From Oleiphilus messinensis (lineage in GTDB: Bacteria > Pseudomonadota > Gammaproteobacteria > Pseudomonadales > Oleiphilaceae): 64,000 nucleotides of DNA. Below are positions 37,502-45,833 of the stretch, in pieces. Within the stretch, counting starts at the first letter, position 1. Each line of letters opens with the position of its first letter. Both the position numbers and the translations under genes were made by a program. The notes beneath the pieces were generated by a model, which searched no databases, was not told the DNA's origin, and saw nothing but the letters and a program-made list of their open reading frames with translations. The stretch covers positions 3,232,766 through 3,296,765 of the forward strand of contig NZ_CP021425.1 in assembly GCF_002162375.1 (NCBI RefSeq). Direction: 5' to 3'.

Positions 37502-38545
37502 ATGAGTATTGAAGTTTTAGTTGTTGATGACTCTGCTGTTGTTCGGCAAGTAATAAGTAAAATCTTGAACAAAGCTAAGGATATAAACGTTTATGATGTC
37601 GCTTCCGATCCTGTCTTTGCCTTAGGGAAAATGGAGAAAAAATGGCCAGATATCATTGTTCTAGATATCGAAATGCCACGTATGGATGGCATCACTTTTC
37701 TCAGAAAAATAATGATCGATAGGCCGACGCCAGTGGTAATTTGCTCTTCATTGGCAGTGAAAGGTACCGAGCTAAGCTTGAATGCGCTAGCAGCCGGAGC
37801 TGTCGATATCATTACCAAGCCAGAACTAGGTATAAAGGGCTTTTTGGAAGATGCGGAAAAACAAATTCAGCATACTGTGCGCAACGCCGCAAAAGCTAAT
37901 GTAAGTACGCGTGATGCAAAGCTGATTCGCTCAGTTAAGACTAAACCACCTGAAGAAAATATACTCCCTGATCTAACAGGCATGTCGAAGACGACTGATA
38001 GAGTTATTGCGATTGGAACATCAACAGGAGGAGTCCAAGCTCTGGAAGTAGTGTTAACAGCCCTCCCGAGAACATGCCCCGGCATCGTGATTGTTCAGCA
38101 TATGCCAGAGAAGTTTACTGAGGCTTTTGCTAATCGACTTAACAGTATATGTGCAATTGAAGTAATAGAAGCCCGTTCTGGAGATAGAATAATTCCAGGC
38201 CGAGCTCTAATTGCACCGGGAGGTAAACACATAGAAGTAGAACGTTCTGGAGCACAATATATTACCAGAGTCTTTTCGGGTCCGGCCGTAAACCGGCACT
38301 GCCCTTCAGTTGATGTATTGTTTCGGTCCGTAGCCAAACATGTAAAACAAAATGCGACGGGCATCATAATGACGGGAATGGGAGATGATGGCGCTCAAGG
38401 TTTGCTAGCCATGCAGAGCGCCGGGGCACAAACAATAGCTCAAGATGAAGCATCTTGTGTTGTATTTGGAATGCCAAAAGAGGCTATCAAGCTTGGGGCG
38501 GTAAACTTTGAAATCAGTCTCGACCAAATTGCAGATAAAATATAA
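37502..38545 (+). CDS. cheB: Chemotaxis response regulator and methylesterase CheB
   Basis: A receiver plus methylesterase of 347 residues that removes receptor methyl groups. The receiver aspartate is in [13 protein letters not shown]. The catalytic triad is recognisable as Ser in [11 protein letters not shown], His in VQHMPEKFT, and Asp in [11 protein letters not shown]. The IS1182-family element ends 29 bp upstream of the ATG, so the native link to cheR has been broken. No cheD is present in the cluster. Confidence 0.94.
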   Translation: MSIEVLVVDDSAVVRQVISKILNKAKDINVYDVASDPVFALGKMEKKWPDIIVLDIEMPRMDGITFLRKIMIDRPTPVVICSSLAVKGTELSLNALAAGAVDIITKPELGIKGFLEDAEKQIQHTVRNAAKANVSTRDAKLIRSVKTKPPEENILPDLTGMSKTTDRVIAIGTSTGGVQALEVVLTALPRTCPGIVIVQHMPEKFTEAFANRLNSICAIEVIEARSGDRIIPGRALIAPGGKHIEVERSGAQYITRVFSGPAVNRHCPSVDVLFRSVAKHVKQNATGIIMTGMGDDGAQGLLAMQSAGAQTIAQDEASCVVFGMPKEAIKLGAVNFEISLDQIADKI

Positions 38546-38799
38546 AGCTAACTGAATATATAAAAGTTAAAAGATTAGCATAAAGGATTTGAGGCTTAAT
38601 TAGTGGATTGCCGGTTTGGCTTATGAGGCTCCTCATTCTCTTGAGTGCCATCTCAATTGACTTACCTGTAGCTATTCTATACAAGCCAAAATCTCATGCA
38701 TCTTTACCTCTTAAAATAGAGACAATCGGCGCAGTGCTTTAATGCTAGTGGGGAAGAATTCCATTCTCAGAAGAAGATATATCCGTAACAGGGGCAACT
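38546..38799. other. Intergenic, no gene seen
   Basis: 254 bp after cheB without convincing coding or structural signal. The sequence from here to about 39260 looks decayed, with only short open frames. Confidence 0.4.
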
Positions 38800-38937
38800 A
38801 TGAGCGATATAGATTCAGATAATGATGACTCGTCAGTAGAATATACATTGGATTTTTTGGTGGGATTAAGTCATTTGTTCTTGCGACATTCGAAATACCA
38901 CTATCTAGGGTCTGATATGAATGTGAACGACTTTTGA
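38800..38937 (+). CDS. Small acidic hypothetical ORF
   Basis: A 45-codon frame beginning with ATG after AGGGGC, encoding an acidic N-terminus (MSDIDSDNDDSS) and a hydrophobic, His-rich remainder. I do not recognise it. It may be a short gene or a fragment in a decayed stretch. Confidence 0.25.
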   Translation: MSDIDSDNDDSSVEYTLDFLVGLSHLFLRHSKYHYLGSDMNVNDF

Positions 38938-39102
38938 CGGCCAATACATCTGTTGCAATAACAAGACATTATCTGCTATCAGAGCTATAGCTGACCTTTC
39001 AAAAAGGATTAATAGACGGCCGCTTTGTGAAGCAACCTGCCATCCGATATAGAAAAATATTAAGTTATTACAGACGATAATTTGGAGTTTGAAGCTAGGG
39101 AT

Positions 39103-39261
39103 ATGTTCAAAAACATCAATAAAAGAGATCAGCTTATATGTATCGCTGCAGGGAAAGTCAGCAAGACACCCACCTTCTTTGTAAATAAAAAGGCCCTGGA
39201 GTCGTTTGGTCCAGATCAACTATACCAGCTTATTGTCGACGAAATTAATAAGGCCAATTAG
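39103..39261 (+). pseudogene. C-terminal remnant of a thioredoxin/DsbA-fold protein
   Basis: A 52-codon frame whose second half reads SKTPTFFVNKKALESFGPDQ. This matches the cis-Pro loop and C-terminal helix of DsbA/thioredoxin-like periplasmic proteins (TPTFFVNG pattern). An in-frame TAA about 50 bp upstream of the ATG and the absence of a C-x2-C active site indicate a truncated gene. It sits next to metal-resistance cargo, where such proteins are common. Confidence 0.6.
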
Positions 39262-39286
39262 CATAGAGTTATTTTCGAGTTGCGCC

Positions 39287-39754
39287 TCAAACCGTTACAT
39301 TAATTAAACCACCGGGGCGATATTCTAGGTCAAAAGAAGAAGTATTGTAGTCATTATCGGCTCTCTCACTTTCCTCCGTGGCGGCGATAGACCGATATTT
39401 CTCTGTCAATGTACTCGATTCTATTTGCTGCCCTATCTGGGCTACTTGGTAGTCTTGAGGGCTTGGGTCTGAAGGCGCTAAAGCAACTCGTTGTATTAGC
39501 TTGGCTCTGAGTAGTTTAGTCTCGGGGTCGTTGTCTACAATATTTGTTCTTATCTCAACATCACCGCTTGATGTGTAAAGCTGTCCATCGGGAGACATCG
39601 TTTTCTGGATGTTCGATGGACCAGTTATGCTTCCACCTATACTTTTGTGGGCGCGAATGTGCGCATTGACTGCTTGTTCCTTTTCAGCTAGCTGTTGTGA
39701 CTTAGCTTCGGAAGACGGGACTTTTGTGAACTGACTAAACTGAGAGATTTGCAA
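39287..39754 (-). CDS. SprA-like protein lacking the metalloprotease glutamate
   Basis: A 155-residue protein resembling the SprA-related (putative metalloprotease) family. Family-like features are the N-terminal AEKEQAVNAHIRAHKSIGG, then MSPDGQLYTSSGDVEI and PETKLLRAKLIQRVALAPSDPSPQD. In active-looking relatives the first block contains H-E-x-x-H; here it reads H-I-R-A-H, so the catalytic Glu is missing. The start is TTG, chosen because AAGGAGG lies 7 nt upstream. The protein is probably a non-catalytic homologue. Family assignment is from memory of the motif and moderately sure. Confidence 0.6.
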   Translation of the reverse strand: MQISQFSQFTKVPSSEAKSQQLAEKEQAVNAHIRAHKSIGGSITGPSNIQKTMSPDGQLYTSSGDVEIRTNIVDNDPETKLLRAKLIQRVALAPSDPSPQDYQVAQIGQQIESSTLTEKYRSIAATEESERADNDYNTSSFDLEYRPGGLINVTV

Positions 39755-39954
39755 AACAAACCTCCTTATTAAAGCGCTATATAAGTCTTAGTATAGACCT
39801 GCCTGATTAATATTTGTACAGGTTTCGGTGAATTTTGTTTTTCAGTTGTTCGTTAAGTCTCCTGGATTAAGAGCTGAGATGAATCTTGCGCCTGCCTTCA
39901 GTAGAAAATTTTTACAAGGCATTCTATTTATATGAGCTATAAAAGGTCTATTTG

Positions 39955-40392
39955 TTATGAATTAAGTGATTTCCAACGAAATTGCCGATAACGATAAAGC
40001 AAGTTGGCGTACCACCAAACACCGGGCGTTAAAAGACCAGCCTCTATTTCTACCTCATCGGTGTATAAGCTGGTGGCCCCTTTATTCATAGATGATATTT
40101 TGATCCGGTGCTTCCATTTGGAAACGATACCACCTTGCTCTTCAGTTATGATTTCTAGTTCAGTATCGCTTACCTTTAAAAAGTGGATCTGATGACTCCA
40201 CGCGGGAATTAGCCCAAAAAATCGTAAGCGGCTGATGACAGTCGTACCCTCAACCCACTCAGCTGGAAAGTGATCGCTGTCAGAAAATGATAGGAGTCCT
40301 TTTGTTATGAAGGTCAACGTACTGCTTTTCTTAACTAGCTGCCATGCGTTGTCAGCTGAAATATTAAACTCTGATGTAATAGTAGCTTTCAC
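39955..40392 (-). CDS. SRPBCC-superfamily protein
   Basis: A 145-residue protein with the hydrophobic ligand-binding fold of START/SRPBCC proteins. It begins ATITSEFNISADNAWQLVKK and ends with a long amphipathic helix WWYANLLYRYRQFRWKSL. No signal peptide. Function unknown. It lies just upstream of and divergent to merR, with a 90-bp gap, but I see no sign that it belongs to the mercury system. Confidence 0.65.
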   Translation of the reverse strand: MKATITSEFNISADNAWQLVKKSSTLTFITKGLLSFSDSDHFPAEWVEGTTVISRLRFFGLIPAWSHQIHFLKVSDTELEIITEEQGGIVSKWKHRIKISSMNKGATSLYTDEVEIEAGLLTPGVWWYANLLYRYRQFRWKSLNS

Positions 40393-40511
40393 TAATTTGC
40401 CCTTGTTTACTTGACGGAGCTTAGATGATAAAACCTATAGCAGCTAGAGGGTCAAGTATTTAAGCCTTTTGGTGATTCTATGTGTTTAGCCAGCTAAAGC
40501 GAGCAACCGAA

Positions 40512-40898
40512 ATGAGCCAAACAATTAGCAAACTGGCAAAGAAGTTCAATATAAGTGTAGAAACCGTGCGCTTCTATGAGCGTAAGGGGCTTATTACGCA
40601 ACCTGAAAAGCCAACGGATGGGTATCGTCACTATCCAGAAGAAACTGCTCATCGAATCCGGTTTATCCAACGCTCTAAAGATCTAGGATTTACCTTAGAT
40701 GAAATTGCTCACTTACTAAGCTTAGCGGACTCACCTTGCAGCCAAGTGCAAGCACTTGCTGAAGATAAATTAGCTATGGTGCAGTCTAAAATGAAAGGCC
40801 TTAAACGTTTGGAAAAGGCACTCGAGGCTTTGCTTTCGCAGTGTAATGAAAATGATGATGACACTCATTGCCCCATCATCGACTCTCTCCAACCTTAA
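40512..40898 (+). CDS. merR: Mercury-responsive regulator MerR
   Basis: A 128-residue MerR protein. The N-terminal winged helix reads ISKLAKKFNISVETVRFYER, followed by the dimerisation helix. The mercury-binding cysteines are present: one in DSPCSQV, and two in the C-terminal SQCNENDDDTHCPI. This pattern separates MerR from CueR and ZntR. I chose ATG 40512 over an upstream GTG because it matches the usual N-terminus. It precedes merT in the same orientation, with a MerR-type promoter between them. Confidence 0.92.
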   Translation: MSQTISKLAKKFNISVETVRFYERKGLITQPEKPTDGYRHYPEETAHRIRFIQRSKDLGFTLDEIAHLLSLADSPCSQVQALAEDKLAMVQSKMKGLKRLEKALEALLSQCNENDDDTHCPIIDSLQP

Positions 40899-40912
40899 TA
40901 TCATTTCGCGTC

Positions 40913-40944
40913 TTGACTCCGTACCTATATACGGAGTTTATAAT
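40913..40944 (+). promoter_or_regulatory. MerR-controlled mer promoter/operator
   Basis: A -35 box TTGACT (40913-40918) and a -10 box TATAAT (40939-40944) are separated by 20 bp. That over-long spacer is typical of MerR-activated promoters. Between them is a perfect dyad ACTCCGTA ... TACGGAGT (40916-40923 and 40930-40937), matching the classic mer operator. It should drive merT, merP and the following small gene. Confidence 0.93.
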
Positions 40945-40983
40945 TTTCAATAAGCAGAATGAAGCCTTTAAGCGGAGATGTTT

Positions 40984-41331
40984 ATGTTCAACAATCACAC
41001 TAACTGGTCGATTATAGGAGGTGTTGCGGCTGCAATTGGTGCCAGTTTATGTTGCGCGGGGCCACTCATTTTACTGTCTATTGGTGTAAGCGGAGCCTGG
41101 ATTGCTAATCTAACTGTCTTGGAACCTTACAGGCCTTATTTTATTGTTGCTGTAGTCGCATTGTTAAGTTGGGCAGGCTGGCAAGTGTTTAAGCCTATCT
41201 CGCAGTGCAAACCTGGTACCGCATGTGCTTTACCTGCAACCCGTAAAAAACGACAGCTTATATTTATACTTGCCCTCATTGTAGCAGTAGGGTTCGTCAG
41301 CAGCCCTTATTGGATTCCGTTGTTTGCCTAA
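40984..41331 (+). CDS. merT: Mercuric ion transporter MerT
   Basis: An inner-membrane protein of about 115 residues with three predicted transmembrane helices. The vicinal cysteine pair of TM1 is in GASLCCAGPLILLS, and a second cysteine pair lies in the cytoplasmic loop (QCKPGTACALP). It moves Hg(II) from MerP into the cytoplasm. GGAG is better placed for the ATG at 40984 than for the one at 40978. It is the first gene under the mer promoter. Confidence 0.9.
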   Translation: MFNNHTNWSIIGGVAAAIGASLCCAGPLILLSIGVSGAWIANLTVLEPYRPYFIVAVVALLSWAGWQVFKPISQCKPGTACALPATRKKRQLIFILALIVAVGFVSSPYWIPLFA

Positions 41332-41346
41332 CTAAAGAGAGACACT

Positions 41347-41637
41347 ATGAAAAATCTAATTGTTGTATCACTCGCGTTCTTGTTTAGTAGTTTTGTGCTA
41401 GCAGAAGAACAAAAGACAACTCTGCATATACCTTCGATGAACTGTAGTATGTGCCCCATTACGGTCAAAAAGGCACTAGAGAATGTCAAGGGTGTATCCA
41501 AGGCTGAAGTAAGCTATGACACAAAACAAGCCGTCGTTATGTTTGATAACAAGCAAACCAAGATCGAGACACTAATCAATGCAACGACGAATGCAGGTTA
41601 CCCATCACAATTAAAGGGGGAGGTTTCTGATGAGTAA
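41347..41637 (+). CDS. merP: Periplasmic mercury-binding protein MerP
   Basis: A 96-residue exported protein. The signal peptide ends SFVLA. A heavy-metal-associated fold carries the metal motif MNCSMCPITVKKAL (C-x2-C). It hands Hg(II) to MerT. It lies 15 bp after merT and its end overlaps the next gene by 8 bp. Confidence 0.92.
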   Translation: MKNLIVVSLAFLFSSFVLAEEQKTTLHIPSMNCSMCPITVKKALENVKGVSKAEVSYDTKQAVVMFDNKQTKIETLINATTNAGYPSQLKGEVSDE

Positions 41638-41845
41638 TTCCGTCGTCCTAGAATCAGAACTGACCTGTCCCGAATGCGGGCACAAAAAACTCGAAACCAT
41701 GCCGACTGATGCTTGTCAGTGGTTTTATGAATGCGAACAATGCCACACACTATTAAAGCCGAAAGCTGGAGACTGTTGCGTCTATTGCTCATACGGTACT
41801 TTGCCTTGCCCGCCAATACAACAAGATCAAAGCTGTTGTTCATAA
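41630..41845 (+). CDS. GDCCVxC-domain small protein of mer operons
   Basis: A 71-residue cysteine-rich protein with the signature KAGDCCVYCSYGTLPCPP and further pairs CPECGH and CEQCH. It belongs to the GDCCVxC group, often linked to mercury genes and sometimes a selenoprotein in other organisms; here all positions are Cys codons. The ATG has GGGGGAGG upstream inside merP. It likely binds Hg(II) in the cytoplasm. It is the last gene of this cluster; no merA follows. Confidence 0.85.
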   Translation: MSNSVVLESELTCPECGHKKLETMPTDACQWFYECEQCHTLLKPKAGDCCVYCSYGTLPCPPIQQDQSCCS

Positions 41846-42042
41846 AGTTTATAAGTGATGGTTCCCCAATAGGTATAGCTTTGTGCTCTTTTCGTAAGTC
41901 TGCCACACGCAAATTTTGGCTGAATAATCCCTATCTTTATATGACTGCTCAGCGGCAACTTTGCGGACTTTTAAGTCAGCGACGTATTGTCTGGCTATGT
42001 CGAACCCTGAATTCAAAACTGTAAGATCGGGTTCGAGCCGAT

Positions 42043-42083
42043 ACAGAGAAAGGTGTTACAGAGAAAGGTGTTACAGAGAAAGG
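42043..42083. repeat. Tandem 15-bp repeats
   Basis: ACAGAGAAAGGTGTT occurs at 42043-42057 and 42058-42072, with a partial third copy at 42073-42083. They abut the hairpin at 42084. Only 2.7 copies without spacers, so not a CRISPR array. Confidence 0.9.
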
Positions 42084-42118
42084 CTTGATAATCGAGTTAG
42101 TTAGGCTCGATTATCAAG
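42084..42118. terminator. 13-bp perfect hairpin between convergent transcripts
   Basis: Arms CTTGATAATCGAG (42084-42096) and CTCGATTATCAAG (42106-42118) with a 9-nt loop. It lies beyond the stop codons of the mer cluster and the leftward hypothetical gene. A bidirectional terminator is likely, although the U-tracts are poor. Confidence 0.55.
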
Positions 42119-42196
42119 AAAATGTTCACCCAAGAACATTCTGAACTCTATTGGCGGGCTAGGTCTCTGTCAAATATTTCTGATCTCTAGATAGCC

Positions 42197-43090
42197 CTAA
42201 CACCCTTTTACTAACCATTGTGGCACTCTATCGCTCAGAAAAACTTTTTCATCCTCACTCAAATACTCTATTACTCTTTCCGGTTGTTGCGACAACAGAG
42301 GGGCTGGGTGCCTGTAGTATGAGGCCCCTATACCAAAAAGCTCCTCCATTAAAAGAAGCGTAATTGATGAGGTTTGCGCCTTACCTTTCTTCATGAATGG
42401 TCTGATCCGTTTCCCTGAATCTTTATATTCCAGGTGAAACTGATAGGCTTTCTGGATAAACCGCTCTAGGTTAGCTCCACCATCACCTTTCAAGTAGTAA
42501 AATCTATCTTCGATTGGGTCTGAATCATTCACTGCTCGCCATAGCAGCATGAATGTCTCTGGAATACTTCTTTGGCTCAAGATTTCCACAAGATACTGGT
42601 AGATCGCATCACAATTTTTATAATCTGAAATATCTAATGAAGAAAGCTCTGTTAGAAACATCATGCATTCATCGACTAATACCTGAGCCAGTAGTTCCTC
42701 AACATCTACGTTTCTAGTTGACGCATGCTGCTTAAGATTCAGACCTTCGATAAGGTTCTCAAAACACTCTCTATCGTTTTTGATGGCCAATCTTAGTTTG
42801 ACATCAGGGCTCAAGAAGCCAGGCTGAGTTGTTGATACAACATCTGTCATTGTTTCTGTATGTACAATGCCTTTGTCAATCAACTGAAAAAGAAATTGAT
42901 CCGCTAGAACTTTGCTTGGCGTAAAAGTGTAGGCTCCAATTGCATTTCTGGTAAAGGGTCGGCCGTCAGGAGGGGCTATTACCAATAACGCAGCTAGAGT
43001 GATCTTCTCGATAACCGTAAGCGTATTTAAATCACCAGACATACAGGCACTCTTTTCATTCTTTACCAACTGATTTAAACCCGCGTTCAC
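42197..43090 (-). CDS. Hypothetical protein next to the island recombinase genes
   Basis: A 297-residue cytosolic protein that I do not recognise. The N-terminal 100 residues look like a winged-helix region (TRNAIGAYTFTPSKVLADQFLFQLIDKGIV), and the rest is helical and acidic. The GTG start at 43090 has GAGG about 8 nt upstream. It lies in the same direction as the recombinase and the interrupted gene between them, so it may be the third gene of an integration module. A perfect 14-bp palindrome lies 80 bp upstream. Confidence 0.6.
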   Translation of the reverse strand: MNAGLNQLVKNEKSACMSGDLNTLTVIEKITLAALLVIAPPDGRPFTRNAIGAYTFTPSKVLADQFLFQLIDKGIVHTETMTDVVSTTQPGFLSPDVKLRLAIKNDRECFENLIEGLNLKQHASTRNVDVEELLAQVLVDECMMFLTELSSLDISDYKNCDAIYQYLVEILSQRSIPETFMLLWRAVNDSDPIEDRFYYLKGDGGANLERFIQKAYQFHLEYKDSGKRIRPFMKKGKAQTSSITLLLMEELFGIGASYYRHPAPLLSQQPERVIEYLSEDEKVFLSDRVPQWLVKGC

Positions 43091-43169
43091 ATCGGAGGCC
43101 TCAACTTTGCTTAAGTCCCCTCTTTATTATCCGATGAATTAACCTTTTACAGATATCGAGCTCAAATTG

Positions 43170-43183
43170 CGGATTATAATCCG
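43170..43183. promoter_or_regulatory. Palindrome upstream of the hypothetical gene
   Basis: CGGATTATAATCCG is perfectly self-complementary and lies 80 bp upstream of the GTG start at 43090, between that gene and the IS66 remnant. It could be a dimeric regulator site or part of the IS66 flank. Confidence 0.35.
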
Positions 43184-43195
43184 TGGTTATTTAAT

Positions 43196-43909
43196 CGTAA
43201 CCGGTTAACGAACCACACCCTCGTCAGCTAGTCGTGAATCCACTAAAGTATTCCCATCTAGGTTCCAAGGCAATAGTCTTTCGTAATCATCGACGGACTT
43301 GGCCTGGGGCAGCTCTTTCAAAATGTGGCGTAAGTAATGATAAGGCTCCAAACCGTTCGCACGGCAGGTTTCAATGATGCTGTAGATGCCCGCACTAGCA
43401 TGGGCACCTTTTTCAGAGGCTGAAAAAATCCAATTTTTTCTTCCAATAACAAAGGGACGAATTGCATTTTCTACTGGGTTATTGTCGATAGGCAGTCTGC
43501 CATCATCACAATAGCGCATCAGGCGCGACCAGTATTTGCTCGTATAGTGGATAGCTTCACCCAGTTTACCTGTTGGGGTGACGGTGTGAATGGCGTCATC
43601 CAACCAGCATTTGATTTCTTCAAGCACTGGTTGCGATTGCGTTGTTCTTAGCTGAAACAATTCTTCTGAATTTAAGCTTTTGCCTTCCTTCTCAATGGCA
43701 TAGAGTTGACCGATTTTATCTATCATCCAATCCACTTTTGATGGATGCGCCGCCACTCCTTTCTTGGGTTTCGGTTGTGCCTTTTTGGCTTCGATAAACT
43801 TTCGACGAACGTGCACCCAGCACGCCATCAAGGTAATGCCTTTTTCTCTGCCCACGGGTTGTTTAGCAACCCTCTTAGCTTCTCTATATGTTTTGTATTT
43901 ATTACTCAA
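43196..43909 (-). pseudogene. IS66-family transposase fragment fused to the start of the gene after the recombinase
   Basis: The 234-residue frame (TTG at 43907-43909, stop at 43205) is a chimera. From about residue 25 it is the C-terminal part of an IS66 transposase: MACWVHVRRKFIEAKK, GRLPIDNNPVENAIRPFVIG, GRKNWIFSASEKGAHASAGI, and a normal end. The catalytic N-terminal half is missing. A GTAA-type end near 43196 fits an IS66 terminus. The first 24 residues (MSNKYKTYREAKRVAKQ) are not IS66. They directly follow the recombinase stop and probably mark the start of an interrupted second integration gene. Confidence 0.8.
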
Positions 43910-43910
43910 T

Positions 43911-44711
43911 TCAATTTATCCTTTTATCGATTGTATGTGTGAGTGTGGACTCTACATTCTTCAAGTGAGCCTGAACTTGCATATTGGTAAGCTGCGTATA
44001 AACTTCCTGACTCTCAATGCTCTTGTGATGCATCGCAGAGCGTATTACTAGTGAATCAACTCCGCTGCCTGCCAACGCCTGTCCATACGAATGACGATGG
44101 CCATGAGCCGTGGTACCGGCATCTTTAGAAAATGGCAAACCAATTCTGTTTACTGCCCGTTTAAGTGATTGGTTATACCCGTTGACCGATTGCGGTGCTC
44201 CAGTTCTCGTTGTAAATGCAAAGGGATGATTTCCTTCATCGGAACTACGCTGATGACTAAGGTATAAACGCCACAGATCGTTGAAGGTTTTACCAACTGA
44301 ATACGGAAACCAATAAACAACGAAATAGCGATGTTTTTTACTATTGAGCAGCGGGTCTTTCCATCCAGCATGCATAGACTTAGACTTCGGGTACTCATAC
44401 CGTGGTTTGAGACCATACTGACAACTTAGGATTTCTCGCCTTGAGCGACGGCTCGATACATCTTTACCCAAAGCCGGATGATACACTTTCACCAGTGCTG
44501 ACATATTATCCCAAGGAATGATATCTTCAACCCATAAATGCAAACATTCACTTAAACGCAAGCCACCGTAGTGCATTAACATTGTTATCAATACATTCTT
44601 TAAGTCCAGCCTTTCATGAATTAAATCACTTGTTTCGCACCCATATCGAACAAACCCATTCCACAATAAATCATCTATTTTCCCTTCCGGAAATGATTTT
44701 GTGTCATCGTT
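43911..44711 (-). pseudogene. Tyrosine recombinase, C-terminal part (codons 193-458)
   Basis: This is the catalytic domain of the island recombinase. It carries the Arg I box in GGLRLSECLHLW, the H-x2-R-type box in TAHGHRHSYGQAL, the third His region in SAMHHKSIESQ, and the nucleophilic tyrosine in EVYTQL. It is cut from its N-terminal half (47196-47771) by the ISAs1-family element at 44722-47195. Removing the element plus one 10-bp target copy joins codon 192 to codon 193 in frame, giving 458 residues. The following gene starts 2 bp after the stop. Confidence 0.93.
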
Positions 44712-44815
44712 TTTTTCTATACAGGGCAACCTAGCAATAATTGATCAATTTAAGCTTAAATATCTGAATTTAACTCGTTAATTGTTACACTCCCAACAAA
44801 AAGGGAGGTAGAACA

Positions 44816-45447
44816 ATGGAATTAGCTGCATTTAGCATCATTTCGGATCCTCGAAATGATAAAAACCAAGTGTATTCTCTGGATAGCCTACTATTGATCA
44901 TATTCGCATCGGTACTCAGCGGCTATGACTCCGTTGATGAGATGTGTGAGTTTGCAAGACTCAAGTTAGATTGGTTCAACAAATTTGTAAAACTGGAGAG
45001 GGCTCCGTGCCCTGAAACACTGAGATATTTACTGTGTTCAATAAAGCCGCAATCGCTGATAGATGTATTTGATGAGTTTGCCAAAACGCAAAAATATTGC
45101 AGTGACGGAGATTGTATTGCAATTGATGGCAAAACAATGAAAGGCACTGCGACATCGTCTACAGAAGCGCTACACGTTATAAGTGCCTGGTCGTCACAGT
45201 ACGGAATCACGCTAGCGGCACTTGAATCAAAAGGCAAAAAGAACGAAATAAAAACGATTCCAGAGGTTATTGATCTCCTTGATGCACGCAAAGCTGTAAT
45301 AACAACGGATGCAATGGGGTGCCAAAAAGCTATCGCCTCAAAAATAATAGAGAGTAAGAATGACTATGTTCTTCAGATAAAAGGTAACCAGAGACGTCTG
45401 TTTAATGAGATAAAAGCGTTCCATCATCTCCAATGCAGAGAAGGCTT
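44816..45447 (+). pseudogene. ISAs1-family transposase, 5' part
   Basis: The N-terminal 210 codons of an ISAs1 DDE transposase, starting MELAAFSIISDPRNDKNQ after GGGAGG. It contains LLIIFASVLSGYDSVDEM and the first catalytic Asp in IAIDGKTMKGT; the second Asp is in VITTDAMGCQK. The IS3-family element cuts it at the CTT target. It continues at 46714, and the restored protein would be 364 residues. Confidence 0.93.
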
Positions 45448-45510
45448 TGACGTGGTCTAATAGATTTGTACACACCAGTTAAGAGATAATCCTCAAAACT
45501 GGAGTGAAAA

Positions 45511-45804
45511 ATGGCTGTAAGAAAGAAGTACTCAAAAGAATTTAAATTAGATGCGATTAGCTTGGTAATAGATCAAGGCTATTCGAAGGCAGAAGCGGCA
45601 AGAAATCTTGGCATTAATCCAAATGTGCTTGGACGTTGGATTAAAGAGCATGAAAATGATGACGGTCATGCGTTTCGTGGAAATGGAAAACTGACGCCTG
45701 AGCAGGAAGAGCTTCGTCGTTTGCGAGAAGAAAACAAACGACTAAAGATGGAGCGCGATATATTAAAAAAAGCGGCCACCTTTTTTGCCACGGAAGCAAA
45801 GTAA
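45511..45804 (+). CDS. IS3-family transposase OrfA
   Basis: A 97-residue helix-turn-helix protein ([39 protein letters not shown]) with a C-terminal leucine-zipper-like segment [16 protein letters not shown]-type. Near its end is a run of seven A residues (45765-45771) that fits a programmed -1 frameshift into orfB. Confidence 0.9.
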   Translation: MAVRKKYSKEFKLDAISLVIDQGYSKAEAARNLGINPNVLGRWIKEHENDDGHAFRGNGKLTPEQEELRRLREENKRLKMERDILKKAATFFATEAK

Positions 45805-45833
45805 AATACGCTTTCATCACCCAGCATAAAAAG

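Larger units (their letters stand above)
41846..42196. other. Intergenic after the mer cluster
   Basis: 351 bp between the mer genes and a leftward hypothetical gene. It holds three tandem 15-bp repeats and a strong hairpin (listed separately). No merA, merC or merD coding trace is visible. Confidence 0.5.

Noticed and set aside
38905-39219. 104-codon frame on the - strand
   Set aside because: It is antisense to the thioredoxin-fold remnant, which shows real family sequence; no ribosome-binding site.
41731-42024. 97-codon frame on the + strand after the mer cluster
   Set aside because: Its first part is out of frame with the well supported GDCCVxC gene, and the rest has no recognisable motif. 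I could not tell it from chance.
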